A DNA stretch of 64,000 bases from CAVQWT01 sp963717705 (lineage in GTDB: Bacteria > Pseudomonadota > Gammaproteobacteria > Burkholderiales > Casimicrobiaceae): NCBI GenBank assembly GCA_963717705.1, contig CAVQWT010000004.1:372001-436000 (forward strand). Direction: 5' to 3'. Positions 54,112 to 63,778 of the stretch are shown here, piece after piece. The position numbers were made by a program, and so were the translations under genes. The notes under the pieces are model-generated. The model had not been told where the DNA came from, ran no database searches, and saw only the letters and a list, made by a program, of their open reading frames with translations. Every line of letters begins with the position of its first letter. Within the stretch, counting starts at the first letter, position 1.

Positions 54112-54294
54112 CTAGTCCCGCTGGCCCTGCTTCTCCATCTCGATCAGCGCGTCCCGCTTCTGCGCGTTGGCCGCCTTGCGGTCGGCATCGGCCGACGCGG
54201 CGGGCGCCGTGGTCGCGCAGCCGGCAAGGGCGACGACGAAACAGGTTGCGATGCCGGCGCACAGCGCCCGCGCCCACGCAGTGGTCTTCCGCAT
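54112..54294 (-). CDS. Small lipoprotein (60 aa)
   Basis: The peptide MRKTTAWARALCAGIATCFV continues to a lipobox VALAGC and a short charged helix ending EMEKQGQRD. GGAGGG lies 7 nt before the ATG. It is 26 nt downstream of the amino-acid-type binding protein on the same strand and is probably co-transcribed. It resembles small outer-membrane lipoproteins of unknown function. Confidence 0.7.
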   Translation of the reverse strand: MRKTTAWARALCAGIATCFVVALAGCATTAPAASADADRKAANAQKRDALIEMEKQGQRD

Positions 54295-54320
54295 GACATG
54301 CCCTCCAGGGTTCCCGAGCG

Positions 54321-55175
54321 TCACTCGGGGATCGAGCCGAAGATGTAGACGGCCTCGGTGATCGGGGTCGGCTTGCCGAACGACGCGAACCAGCGGTTGT
54401 AGATGGCGTTGATGTCGTCGCTGCTGTAGATCTGGGCCAGCGCGGTGTTGACGGCCAGCCGGAACGAATGATCGCCGCGGGGCAGGGCGATGCCGTACGG
54501 CTCGAACGACAGCTGGTCCTTGAGCAGCGCCAGCGCCTTCGGGTCCTTTGCCTGGATCAGGCCGCCGATCAGCAGCAGGCCGTCGCTCGCGAACGCGTCG
54601 ACAGCGCCGCTCTCGAGCGCCGCGATGGCCTCCTGGCTGTTCTTCATCGGCACGACCGTCGCGGTCAGCCCGCGGCGCTTGACCACCGTGTTGACCGCGC
54701 GCTCGTTGGTGGTGCCACCGACGACGGCGATGCGCTTGCCCGAGAGGTCGGCGATCGAGGCCACCCCCGATGACGCCTTGACCATCAGGCCCGTGGTCTC
54801 GATGAACGTGAAGCTGGAGAAGTCGACCAGCTTGAGGCGCGACAGCGTGACGGTGCTGGAGCCGCACTCCATGTCGGCCTGCCCCTTGGCGATGACGTCG
54901 AAGCGCGTCTGCGTCGTGACCGGCACGTACTTGACCTTGAGGCCGGTGACTCCAATCTGCCGCTCGATCAGCGTGACGATCCGGTTGCACAGGTCGACCG
55001 AATAGCCGGTGATCTCCTTGTTCGCGTCGATGAAGCTGAACGGCGCGGCGTCCGTCCGGTGCGCGATGGTGATGGTCCGGGTGTCGGCGATCTTCTTCAG
55101 GCGCCCTTCGAGGCCCTGGGCCGCGGCGGCGGAGGCGAAGACCGGCAGCAGCAACAGCATGCAAAGGCGAAGCAT
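54321..55175 (-). CDS. Amino-acid ABC transporter substrate-binding protein
   Basis: The 284-residue protein has a signal peptide (MLRLCMLLLLPVFASAAAAQ) and family 3 binding-protein features: RTDAAPFSFIDANKEITGYS, VDLCNRIV, VTTQTRFDVIAKGQADMECG and IAVVGGTTNERAVN. This set is typical of glutamate/aspartate-type receptors (GltI-like). Cognate permease and ATPase genes are not nearby. It stands downstream of the acetyltransferase gene with a 107-bp gap. Confidence 0.9.
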   Translation of the reverse strand: MLRLCMLLLLPVFASAAAAQGLEGRLKKIADTRTITIAHRTDAAPFSFIDANKEITGYSVDLCNRIVTLIERQIGVTGLKVKYVPVTTQTRFDVIAKGQADMECGSSTVTLSRLKLVDFSSFTFIETTGLMVKASSGVASIADLSGKRIAVVGGTTNERAVNTVVKRRGLTATVVPMKNSQEAIAALESGAVDAFASDGLLLIGGLIQAKDPKALALLKDQLSFEPYGIALPRGDHSFRLAVNTALAQIYSSDDINAIYNRWFASFGKPTPITEAVYIFGSIPE

Positions 55176-55282
55176 CGGTGAGTCTCCGTTCGGATGGCGG
55201 GAATCTGGCGCGCGCCAATGTACAGCGTCCGGCCGCAGGTGGCAATCGACCCGCACCGGCGCGGACGCGACCGCAGCGATCG

Positions 55283-57973
55283 TCACAGGGAATGCGTGAC
55301 GAGCATGAAGTCCGGATCGTCGGCGAACGGCTTGACCGCGAATCCGAGGCTCTTCATCAGCTTCAGCATGCCGGGATTCTTCACCAGCACCAGGCCCTCG
55401 ATCTCGGCGAGGCCCTTCTCGCGCGCGACGTCCATGATGCTCTCCATCAGCCGCGAGCCAAGGCCCCTGCCGGTGAAGTCGTCGGCGACCACCAGCGAGA
55501 ACTCGCAGCTGGTCTGGTCGAGGTTGGTCACGTACTGCGAGACGCCGACGATGCGCTCGGTCTCGACCATCCCGCCATCGGCCGCCGGGGTCCTTTCCTT
55601 GAGTACCGCGACCAGCGCCATCTCGCAGTCGTAGTCGATCAGCGTGAAGCGCGCCAGCATCGAAGGCGGCAGCTCGGGCATCGACGACACGAACCGGGAG
55701 TAGCGGCTCTCGGGCGACAGGTGCTGCACCAGGTTCTGCAGCATCTGCGCATCGTTCGGATGGATGGGCCGGACGATGTACTGGCCGCCGCCGCGCAGCG
55801 GCCACACCTGCTCGTGTCGGGCGGGGTAGGGCAGGATGGCCAGGTGATGGTAGTTGTTCGAGCGCCCGCTGACCGCCTGGGGTGCGTTGTCGATGACGAT
55901 GCGCGCGTCGACCGCCACCGCGCCCTGCTCGTCGACGATGATCGGGTTGATGTCCATTTCGCGCAGCTGGGGCAGTTCGCACACCATCTCCGACACCCGC
56001 AGCAGCACCTGCTCGATCGCGTCCATGTCGACCGCGCCGGCGCCGCGCCAGGCGCCCAGCGTCTCGGCGACGCGGGAGCGCTCGATCAGGCGGCGCGCCA
56101 GGAACTGGTTGAGCGGCGGCAGCTCCATCGCGCGGTCGTCGAGCAACTCGATCATCGTGCCGCCGGCGCCGAAGACGATCACCGGGCCGAACGGGTCGTC
56201 GGTGAGCAGGCCGATGTAGATTTCGCGCCCGCGTCTCGCGCCGGCCATCCTCTGCACCGTCACGCCGTTGATGCGCGCCTCCGGATGGTGGCGCTTCACG
56301 CGCTCGACCATGTCGGTGTACGTATCGCGCGCGCCGGTGCCGTTGATGATGTTGAGCGCGACGCCCTGCACATCGGACTTGTGGCTGATGTCGGGGGAGT
56401 CGATCTTCAGCGCGACCGGGAACCCGAGTTGCGTGGCGATCATCATCGCCTCGTTGGCGTTGCGCGCCAGGATGGTGTTGGTCACCGGAACATGGAACGC
56501 GGAAAGCAGCGCCTTGGACTCCATCTCCGTCAGCACGTTGCGCCGTTCGGCGAGCACGCTCTCGATGATCAGCCGCGCCGCCTCGATGTCGGGCTTGGCG
56601 AGCGTGGACAGCGGCGGCGGGGTCTGCTGCAGCAGCTGCTGGTTCCGGTAGTAGGACGCGATGTTGCCGAACGCGCCGACGGCGGCCTCCGGCGTGCGGA
56701 AGGTCGGGATCGCGGCGTCGTTGAGGATGGCGCGCGACGCGCCCACCGACGAGTCGCCCATCATGCACGTCAGCAGCGGCTTGCCGATCGAGCGCTTGAG
56801 CTCGGCCAGCGCGCGCGCCACCGCCTCCGCGGCACCGGGCGCCTTGGGCGAATAGATCGCCAGCACGCCGTCGACCTGGCTGTCGTTGCCCGCCACGTCG
56901 ACGGCGGCCTTGAAGTGCTCCGGTCCCGCCTGCTCGGACAGGTCGACGAGGTCCGACAAGGAGGCGAACTCGGGCACCCGCGGCCGCAGCGCCTCGACGG
57001 ATTCCGGCGACAGCCTGCCGAGCGCGAGGTCGATCTCGCTGACCCAGTCGGCCGCCAGCACCCCGGGGCCGCCGCCGTTGGTGACGATCGCCAGGCGCCG
57101 TCCCACCGGGCGATACCGCGACGCCAGGCATTTCGCCGCGGAGAACAGCTCGACGAACGAGCGCACGCGCACCGCGCCGGCGCGGCGCAGGGCGGCGTCG
57201 AACACCTCGTCGCTGCCGACGATGGCGCCGCTGTGCGTCTGCGCGGCTTCGTTGCCGGCGGGCTTGCGCCCCGACTTGAGGATGACCACCGGCTTGGCGA
57301 TCGCGGCAGAGCGCAGGGCGCTCATGAACGGGCGCGCGCTGGCGATGCCCTCGAGGTAGACGATGATGCTCTGCGTCTGCGCGTCGTGGGCGAGGAAGTC
57401 GAGCACCTGCGCGATGTCCACTGCCGTGCCGCGCCCCAGCGACGCGACCAGGGAGAAGCCCACCGCATTGGCCGCCGCCCAATCCAGCATCGACGACGTC
57501 AGCGCCCCCGACTGCGAGACCAGCGCCAGCGGACCGGCCCGGGCCAGCGGTCCGATCGCGCTGGCGTTGAGTTGCAGCTGCGGCCGCTGGAAGCCGAGGC
57601 TGTTCGGCCCCAGCAGGTTGATCCCTTCGCGGCGCGCGATCCGCCTGAGGTCGGCCGCCTGCGCGGGCCCCATGCCGCTCCCGACCACCAGCGCCGATCG
57701 GCAGGCCATCCGTCCGGCGAGCTCGAGCGCCGCGGGAACGTCATGCGGCGGCAGCGCGATGATTGCGAGGTCGGCCCGCGATTGCGCCAGATCGGCCAGG
57801 GTGCCGCTGGTGTGGACGTCCAGGAAGTGGAGGGTGCCGGCGTAGCGCTGGGCGCGCAGCGCGGCGTGCAGCACGCTGGCGTGGGCGGTCTGGCTGGCCG
57901 GGTCGTCGGACCGGCCGGCGAAGACCGCGATCGACTGGGGGGCGAGCAGCGACGTCAGATAGTGTTTGTCCAT
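55283..57973 (-). CDS. Pat-type protein acetyltransferase / ADP-forming acyl-CoA synthetase-like
   Basis: The 896-residue protein has an N-terminal CoA-binding domain (SIAVFAGRSDDPA), succinyl-CoA-ligase-like domains, an ATP-grasp region (LGFPVALKIDSPDISHKSDV) and a C-terminal GNAT domain (residues about 730-890, VVADDFTGRGLGSRLMES). This is the layout of PatZ/Pat enzymes that acetylate lysines, for example in acetyl-CoA synthetase. QTHSGAIVG keeps the histidine that ADP-forming synthetases phosphorylate; many Pat proteins lose it. Synthetase activity is thus possible but unproven. Confidence 0.9.
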   Translation of the reverse strand: MDKHYLTSLLAPQSIAVFAGRSDDPASQTAHASVLHAALRAQRYAGTLHFLDVHTSGTLADLAQSRADLAIIALPPHDVPAALELAGRMACRSALVVGSGMGPAQAADLRRIARREGINLLGPNSLGFQRPQLQLNASAIGPLARAGPLALVSQSGALTSSMLDWAAANAVGFSLVASLGRGTAVDIAQVLDFLAHDAQTQSIIVYLEGIASARPFMSALRSAAIAKPVVILKSGRKPAGNEAAQTHSGAIVGSDEVFDAALRRAGAVRVRSFVELFSAAKCLASRYRPVGRRLAIVTNGGGPGVLAADWVSEIDLALGRLSPESVEALRPRVPEFASLSDLVDLSEQAGPEHFKAAVDVAGNDSQVDGVLAIYSPKAPGAAEAVARALAELKRSIGKPLLTCMMGDSSVGASRAILNDAAIPTFRTPEAAVGAFGNIASYYRNQQLLQQTPPPLSTLAKPDIEAARLIIESVLAERRNVLTEMESKALLSAFHVPVTNTILARNANEAMMIATQLGFPVALKIDSPDISHKSDVQGVALNIINGTGARDTYTDMVERVKRHHPEARINGVTVQRMAGARRGREIYIGLLTDDPFGPVIVFGAGGTMIELLDDRAMELPPLNQFLARRLIERSRVAETLGAWRGAGAVDMDAIEQVLLRVSEMVCELPQLREMDINPIIVDEQGAVAVDARIVIDNAPQAVSGRSNNYHHLAILPYPARHEQVWPLRGGGQYIVRPIHPNDAQMLQNLVQHLSPESRYSRFVSSMPELPPSMLARFTLIDYDCEMALVAVLKERTPAADGGMVETERIVGVSQYVTNLDQTSCEFSLVVADDFTGRGLGSRLMESIMDVAREKGLAEIEGLVLVKNPGMLKLMKSLGFAVKPFADDPDFMLVTHSL

Positions 57974-58403
57974 GTTCCGGGTATGCGCAGTTCGTCCTGC
58001 GCGCGCGGCACCGAGGCGGCGCGGCCTCCCGACAGCCTACTGTGGCGGCTGCCGGGAGGTCATGACCCAGGACAAACCGTGACGGTGGCTGGGGCAGGGC
58101 GCTGCAGGCAGCGCCCGACCTGGACGATCGGCAAGGTGGCAATTTGGTTGAGTATTTCGCTCGGGTTTGCGCAACCGGAGTGCCGTAAACAGGTAGACCG
58201 GGGTCGGAGACGCTCCCGAACGTGGCGGTAACCAGCAATGGCTGTAGATACACACGTTCCGAGTTCGGCCAGTTGCAGACGGTCCCCCATCCGCCAGGGC
58301 AGTCATCTGAACGACTGCTTGGCTCGAAACGCTTCCTCGCGGGAACGTGCAACCCCTCGAGAAACGTTTCAGACCATGGCTGCACACGCTGGGGTGCCGC
58401 GAG
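57974..58403. other. Intergenic region of lower GC content
   Basis: These 430 bases contain no convincing gene. GCAGTC (58299-58304) and GACTGC (58313-58318) form a 6-bp hairpin with an 8-nt loop, and GAAACG/CGTTTC arms flank about 58330-58372. The composition is less GC-rich than most of the window, like the adjoining aspartoacylase-like gene. Confidence 0.4.
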
Positions 58404-59579
58404 CTACTCCGAGTAAGGGGCGGCGCCGAACACCGGTGCGGCGTCGGCCAGGATGAAAAGCAGCACGTTGCCAGGCTCCGACGTGGCGTCGCTGCGCAGG
58501 CTACCGATAAGGCCGTTGACCGGGCTGGTGTACTCGGCCACCACTTCGCCAAAAGCGTTGCGCTGGATGGCCACCTTTTGTCCTGGCGTGACCTTGGCGT
58601 TCAGTTTGACCAACAATTCAATGAAGCCACCGTGGGTTGTCAGCACGGGAACCGCACTCTTGCCGATGTAGACATTGGCATCGACTGCGGTGCGGCCGAT
58701 CGCCCCGGGAACCATGCCGTAGTGCTTGAAGACGTTCATCGTGCCTTCGACGAAGATCGGAATCATGTCCAGATCAAGCCGCCGCGCCACACCCACCTCA
58801 GGCGTAAAACAGGGAATGCCCGCATCGATGTAGGCGTTGTGCAACACACCAGGATAGGCCGGGTTGTCCCAGATCGCCGGAACGGGGTAGAGCATCATCA
58901 TGGTCTTCACGTCCGGGATGCGCATGTCACCGATGTGAAAGGCGGCTGCGTCCAGGCCGGTGGTCCCGGTATGGAAGTCCATGGCCAGGTCGGTGTTGGG
59001 CCTGAGCAGCCGGTTGAACACCAGCCCGGCCTGGCGGCTGACCGCACCGAGGCCGTTTTCATTGCCGGGCCATTCGCGGTTCATGTCGGTCAACTCGAAA
59101 CCGCGATTGGTACTCGGCCAGCGACGCTGCATGCTCTCCATTGCAGGTCGTGCAATGTCCAGCACCGCCATGACGGTGCCCGACAGTTCCGCCGGGTTCA
59201 ACTGGCCCATAACCGTTTGTACGGTGTGCACCGAACTCATCTCGTCACCGTGTACACCGCTGGTCAGGGTAATGCGCTTGCCGGGCCTGGCCCCCTTGGC
59301 CACGATGACCGACACGTACCAGTGCTGTCCCGTGGACATCTGCACACCCTGGAAGTACAGCAGGTGTTTCTTGCCCGGTTCTAGGTCTGCGGTGTTCAGC
59401 GAACTGACCACTTTCTTGCCGTTGATCACATCCCCGGTGTAGACGGTGCTGATCTTGGCAGGGGTTGCAGCAGCGCTTGTTTGCGCTTGCGCCATGCCGA
59501 TACCGCTTAGCGCGAACACGGTGATCAGCAGCGACTGCATGAAACGGCGCCTACGGCTACCCAGAGGCTCGTTCAACAT
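58404..59579 (-). CDS. Exported succinylglutamate desuccinylase/aspartoacylase family protein
   Basis: About 391 residues. The N-terminus has a Tat-like signal: SRRRRFMQSLL, then a hydrophobic core to GMAQAQ. The zinc site is made by SGVHGDE (His and Glu) and DFHTGTTG (His), and a C-terminal domain resembles a biotinyl-like beta fold (VNGLIGSL). Such enzymes hydrolyse N-acyl amino acids or amide bonds. GGAG 6 nt before ATG 59579 decides the start over 59612. Codon use is less GC-biased than its neighbours, hinting at transfer. Confidence 0.85.
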   Translation of the reverse strand: MLNEPLGSRRRRFMQSLLITVFALSGIGMAQAQTSAAATPAKISTVYTGDVINGKKVVSSLNTADLEPGKKHLLYFQGVQMSTGQHWYVSVIVAKGARPGKRITLTSGVHGDEMSSVHTVQTVMGQLNPAELSGTVMAVLDIARPAMESMQRRWPSTNRGFELTDMNREWPGNENGLGAVSRQAGLVFNRLLRPNTDLAMDFHTGTTGLDAAAFHIGDMRIPDVKTMMMLYPVPAIWDNPAYPGVLHNAYIDAGIPCFTPEVGVARRLDLDMIPIFVEGTMNVFKHYGMVPGAIGRTAVDANVYIGKSAVPVLTTHGGFIELLVKLNAKVTPGQKVAIQRNAFGEVVAEYTSPVNGLIGSLRSDATSEPGNVLLFILADAAPVFGAAPYSE

Positions 59580-59739
59580 GATCCGCTCCCAGCTAAAGAC
59601 GTGAAATTCCAAGAACCCGATGGGTCACATTCGCGGATTGTATCGGTCTAGTGGGAGTGGTTCTTTGCGATGGATCGAATTGCAAAGGGCCTAGGGCGGC
59701 CGGGCACGACCGGACCCGCGTGAGGCAGCAGCGGGGATC

Positions 59740-59768
59740 TGCACAAGAACCCGCCGATCGGCCATAAT
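59740..59768 (+). promoter_or_regulatory. Candidate promoter of the glycine-zipper gene
   Basis: TGCACA (59740-59745) and CATAAT (59763-59768) have a 17-bp spacer and match 4 of 6 and 5 of 6 consensus bases. It would give a leader of about 100 nt before the ATG at 59878. Confidence 0.4.
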
Positions 59769-59877
59769 TCGCGGGTTGCGGCGTTGGCTCGAAAGGTCGA
59801 GCCGCGCAATGTCGTGCTGTGCCCCGGGATGCGTTCGGGTTCCCCGGCGTTACCGTCAATCACTCCGGAGCAAGTCC

Positions 59878-60468
59878 ATGAATCGAATCCCCCTCGTCCA
59901 AGGCGCAATGGCGGCTGCCGTGCTCGCGCTCACCCTCATCACAACACCGGCCGACGCCCAATCGCGGGTGCAGTACGGGCGCATCACCAGCGTCGTCCCG
60001 ACCACGGTGACCAACGACAGCGCCCGGACCGTCGGCACGCTTGTGGGCGGGGGCATCGGACTGGCCAGCGGCAGCGGGCAGTCTGGCAGTAACCGCGCAT
60101 TGCGTACGATCGGCGGGGCAGCGGCCGGTCGCGGCGTCACCAACCTTGCCACGCGTTCGCAGGCGTTCGAGTACACGGTACTCCTCGACGGGACGACGAC
60201 CACCCGCATCGTTTCGGACCAGGCCGGCAAGCGCGTCGGCGACTGCGTGGCGGTCGAGCAAGGGCAGTTCACCAACATCCGGCTGGTGCCGGATGCCCGA
60301 TGCACACCGGGACCGCGCCCCGCAGCGCCGGCACCCGCACCGATCCCTGCGGCCGAAGTGGAAGCCGCGAACGCGTGCGACCAGGCTAAGTTGCAGGTGC
60401 TCAGCGCCGAAACGGACGAGGCATTTACGCTCGCCGAGCGCCGCATGCGTCTGCTTTGCAGCGAATGA
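59878..60468 (+). CDS. Exported glycine-zipper protein
   Basis: The 196-residue protein has a signal peptide (LTLITTPADAQ) and a region VGTLVGGGIGLASGSGQSGS that forms a glycine zipper, like SlyB-type envelope proteins. The following domain (YTVLLDGTTTTRIVSDQ, GDCVAVEQGQFTNIRLV) is typical of that outer-membrane family. The C-terminal part has a Pro-rich linker and two cysteines (ANACDQAKL, RRMRLLCSE). No lipobox is present. GGAG lies 9 nt before the ATG. Confidence 0.8.
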   Translation: MNRIPLVQGAMAAAVLALTLITTPADAQSRVQYGRITSVVPTTVTNDSARTVGTLVGGGIGLASGSGQSGSNRALRTIGGAAAGRGVTNLATRSQAFEYTVLLDGTTTTRIVSDQAGKRVGDCVAVEQGQFTNIRLVPDARCTPGPRPAAPAPAPIPAAEVEAANACDQAKLQVLSAETDEAFTLAERRMRLLCSE

Positions 60469-60881
60469 CTCTGCCGGCGTTGGAAGATTGAGGCAACCCT
60501 CGGCTGCGCGGCCGGGTTCGACGCCCGCCGCCACGGCGCCCGGGCGCAATCCTCGCGCTCTCTTGCAGGCGCTCAATCGGACCTGATCGACGCGCCGCGT
60601 TGCCGCGACTTGAACGACGGCTTCGTTCGATCCCTGCGACCGGTTCGGAGGACCCTGGACGGCGGCTGCAGGCCCTGAGGTGCTCAGTCAAGCATTTTGC
60701 GGAGTGGCGGCCATGGCGGCGATCAGTGGCGAGCCGCTGCGCTTGGGAGCATGGCACCGGCCATTCGACTACGAAACCGCCACCGGCCGGATTGGGTCGA
60801 AACGGGACCCAAGCCGTGGACCGCTTCCGGCGAGGAGCGACCGTCGACGTACTCGCATCAAGCCGGTCGTTTCAGCACCCA
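60469..60881. other. Intergenic region without a recognisable gene
   Basis: About 410 bases between the convergent glycine-zipper and AraC genes. I see no credible ORF with a ribosome site, no terminator with a U-tract and no repeat. Confidence 0.4.
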
Positions 60882-62040
60882 TTATCGGAGTTCGTCGGCG
60901 CGAGGTGCGATCTTGCGGTCGCATCGGGCGCGCCATTCCCTGGGGCTCGTCTTTGACCAGCTGCGGAATGCCCGGGAGAAAACCGCCGCGTCCGCATAGC
61001 GCAGTGCCGAAGCGATTTCCGACAATGGAAGTTCCGTATTCTCCAGAAGCTGCTTTGCAAGCTCGAAACGCGTTTGACTGACGAGCTGGTGCAAGCTGGT
61101 ACGCTCGGCCGTCAGCCGTTTGCGCAGCGTCCGCTCGTGCATGCCGAAAAGCAGCGCCACGTTCCCGGCGGACGCCGTGCCGCTGAGCACCATCTGGTGA
61201 AGCGCGCCCCGTACTGCGTCAGCGAAGCTCATCGTGCTATCGGCCTGCGTCTGCTGGATGGCCTGCATGACCAGTTCACGGAGGTGGGGGTCCGCGCCGG
61301 CGATGGCGTGGTCGAGCCACGACGCCTCGAACGCGATGCCGGACACCTCGGCATCGAATCGGACATTCGGGCCAAACAGACGCCGGTAGGGACGTGAATC
61401 CTTCGTACGCGCATGCGAGAACTGGACGCGCAGCGGCTTCCAGGTGTCCCCGCAGATTGCCTTCAGCGCCCGGTACCCGATGGCAATGGCTACGTCGTAA
61501 AGATGCACGGCAGCCGGGTGTCCCGTGCCGGTAGATGGAGTACCCAAGCAGCACCTGTGACCCCTCCAGATGGATCAATATCGGGACCGCCCCGCGATCA
61601 TGCAGGTAAAGATGCATAAGAAGGGCCCGCAGCGCGTCGCCAACGGTAGGCGAGTTGCGCATCAGGTATCCGATGGCGCCGAGCCCGTTCAACTCGAAGC
61701 ACTCGCCGACGAGCAGGCCGAAATGGCCGCAGCCCGTTAACGTCGAGCATTCGGAAAACAAGCGGCCAAGAGCCTCGAACGCGATCCGGTTCTCGGGATT
61801 CTTGAACGTGGAGAGCGGGACGCCGGCCCGTACGAACGGGAGACTCGGTGTGACCCCGAGCCTTCTCAAGACGTCCGGAATCGCAGCGACAGGACCGATC
61901 CTGACTTCGCCGGCGGCCGCAGCGGGTAAGTCGCCGCGCGGGGCCGCCTTTGGGCCGGCGACCTGTCGCGCGGCGTCGCGCGGGTGGCTGGCCCCCCCGG
62001 CGAAGGACCTGTCGGTGACGGGCTTTGTTGATCTGGCCAT
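60882..62040 (-). pseudogene. AraC family regulator, frameshifted
   Basis: The upstream segment (from MARSTKPVTDRSF) has an arabinose-binding-like sensor domain with CGHFGLLVGECFELNGLGAI and YLHDRGAVPILIHLEGSQVL. The frame breaks near 61512; removing one base in a GGCTGCC (minus strand) joins SIYRHGTPG to AVHLYDVAIAIGYRALKAIC. The C-terminal helix-turn-helix (LFGMHERTLRKRLTAERTSL, then IASALRYADAAVFSRAFRSW) is intact. It belongs to the group with an N-terminal AraC_arabinose_bd domain. It is divergent from the DUF1254 gene and may regulate it. Decay and sequencing error are both possible. Confidence 0.75.
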
Positions 62041-62146
62041 CCGGCAACCTCCAGGCTCCCGACCGGATCAGGACGTGCCGGGCCAGAGCGAGCCTGATTA
62101 TCGTAGGCGGGGGCCCCTTGGACAAGTCAATGGAAGGGCCGGATTT

Positions 62147-62166
62147 GCAAAGTACGATCGGCAAAG
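62147..62166. promoter_or_regulatory. Two GCAAAG direct repeats 14 bp apart
   Basis: GCAAAG at 62147-62152 and 62161-62166 lies between the AraC regulator and the DUF1254 gene. AraC proteins often bind direct repeats, though usually spaced 21 bp, so this is only a candidate. Confidence 0.3.
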
Positions 62167-62235
62167 GTCTGTTAGCCTACCGGCCCGCCTTTCGCCAAAA
62201 CCGCGCGGACCCCCTGCGCACAAGGAGACATGAAC

Positions 62236-63732
62236 ATGACGAGACACGCACTGCTGGGCGCGATTCTCGCCGTCGCGTTCGCCACGGTGGCTTCCGCACA
62301 GACTTTCAAGATGACGACGCCTTTCGCACCGGGTGTTGCCGTGCCCGACAAGGTCGAGTCGTCGATCGGCACCTTGAACCTGACCTATGGCTACCCGTCG
62401 GCCGATACCGTCGACAAGATTTACGACAACCTCGACCGTTCGCGGGCGCTGCAAGCCTATTTGCTGGCGATCCCGATCGTCAACCAGGCGGGCATGCGCG
62501 ACTCGATCCGCAAGTTCGGTCCCGACAACCAGACCGACGTGATCTGGGAAGACCTGGTCGATCCGCGGACCGTCGAGCTGACGGCGAACGACAACACGAT
62601 CTACAACTTCATCTGGGTCGACACCAGCAAGGGACCGCTGGTGGCCGAGATTCCGCCCAAGGTGCTGGGGCTGGTCAACGACTTCTGGTACAAGTGGGTG
62701 GCCGACGTCGGCATCACCGGCGCCGACAGGGGCGAGGGGGGCAAGTACCTGCTGCTGCCGCCGGGATACAAGGGCGACATCCCGTCCGGGTATCACGTCG
62801 TGCGGCCGAGCACTTTCGGCAGCTGGCTCGTATTCCGCGCTTTCCTTGTGGACGGCTCGACCCGTCCCGGCGTGGACTCGGTCAAGAAGAACCTGCGAAT
62901 CTATCGCCTGGCCGACGCCGCGAATCCGCCGCCCATGAAGTTCGTCAACGCGTCGGGGATTCCGGCGAACTTCGTCGCACCGGGCGACTACTCGTTCTGG
63001 GGCCTGCTGAACCAGGTCATCCAGGAGGAGCCGGCGGAGGGTTCCGATCCCACCACCCTGGGGCTGTTCGCCTCGATCGGCATCGTCAAGGGCCAGCCCT
63101 TCAATCCCGATGAGCGGATGAAGAAGATCCTGACCGACGCCGCGAACATCGGCGCCGTGACGGCGCGGACCATCGCCTTCAAGATCCGCTCCAAGGAGGC
63201 GTACTTCTTTCCGGACAGCGCTTGGCGCCTGCCGTTCTTCGGCGGCTACAGGTTCGAGGTGGCGCCGGGGGTCAGCAACCTGGACGGTGCCGCCTTCTAC
63301 TATTACTTTGCCACCGGCGTCACGCCTGCGATGGAGGAGAAGATGGTCGGGCGGGGATCGCAGTACCCCTGGTCGGTGCAGGATGCGAAGGGCAATCCCT
63401 TCGATGGCGGCAAGACCTACAAGCTGCGCCTGCCGCCGAACGTTCCGGTCAAGGATTTCTGGTCCGTCATCGTCTACGACAACCAGACCCGCTCGATGGT
63501 GCAGACCGACCAGAAGGCCCCGAGCGTCAGCAGCCAGAACAAGGGGGTCAGGACCAACGCGGACGGCTCGGTGGATGTGTTCTTCGGGCCCAAGGCGCCG
63601 ATGGGAATGGAGAACAACTGGGTGCAGACGATCCCTGGCAAGGGCTGGTTCATGATCCTGCGCCTGTACGGTCCGCTGGAGCCGTGGTTCAACAAGACGT
63701 GGCGGCCGGGAGAGATCGAGCTGCAGCCCTGA
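62236..63732 (+). CDS. Exported DUF1254/DUF1214 protein
   Basis: About 498 residues with a signal peptide (LLGAILAVAFATVASAQ). The DUF1254 part runs from TLNLTYGYPSADTVDKIYD to about residue 200, and the DUF1214 part includes YFFPDSAWRLPFFGGYRFEV and KDFWSVIVYDNQTRSMVQ. The family is widespread, exported and of unknown activity. The ATG at 62236 has AAGGAG 8 nt upstream, better than the ATG at 62230. An intrinsic terminator follows 21 bp after the stop. Confidence 0.9.
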   Translation: MTRHALLGAILAVAFATVASAQTFKMTTPFAPGVAVPDKVESSIGTLNLTYGYPSADTVDKIYDNLDRSRALQAYLLAIPIVNQAGMRDSIRKFGPDNQTDVIWEDLVDPRTVELTANDNTIYNFIWVDTSKGPLVAEIPPKVLGLVNDFWYKWVADVGITGADRGEGGKYLLLPPGYKGDIPSGYHVVRPSTFGSWLVFRAFLVDGSTRPGVDSVKKNLRIYRLADAANPPPMKFVNASGIPANFVAPGDYSFWGLLNQVIQEEPAEGSDPTTLGLFASIGIVKGQPFNPDERMKKILTDAANIGAVTARTIAFKIRSKEAYFFPDSAWRLPFFGGYRFEVAPGVSNLDGAAFYYYFATGVTPAMEEKMVGRGSQYPWSVQDAKGNPFDGGKTYKLRLPPNVPVKDFWSVIVYDNQTRSMVQTDQKAPSVSSQNKGVRTNADGSVDVFFGPKAPMGMENNWVQTIPGKGWFMILRLYGPLEPWFNKTWRPGEIELQP

Positions 63733-63753
63733 GTGCGGTGCCAGGACACCCTC

Positions 63754-63778
63754 AACGGGCGCCTCGGCGCCCGTTTTT
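63754..63778 (+). terminator. Intrinsic terminator after the DUF1254 gene
   Basis: AACGGGCGCC and GGCGCCCGTT form a 10-bp perfect stem with a TC centre (about 9 bp with a 4-nt loop in practice), followed by TTTTT at 63774-63778. It is the clearest rho-independent terminator in the window. The 220 bases after it show nothing recognisable. Confidence 0.9.

Noticed and set aside
54321..57482. A 1,053-codon frame joining the acetyltransferase region to the binding protein
   Set aside because: Only its last 284 codons, from a proper signal peptide at 55175, are real; the rest is out of frame with the acetyltransferase.
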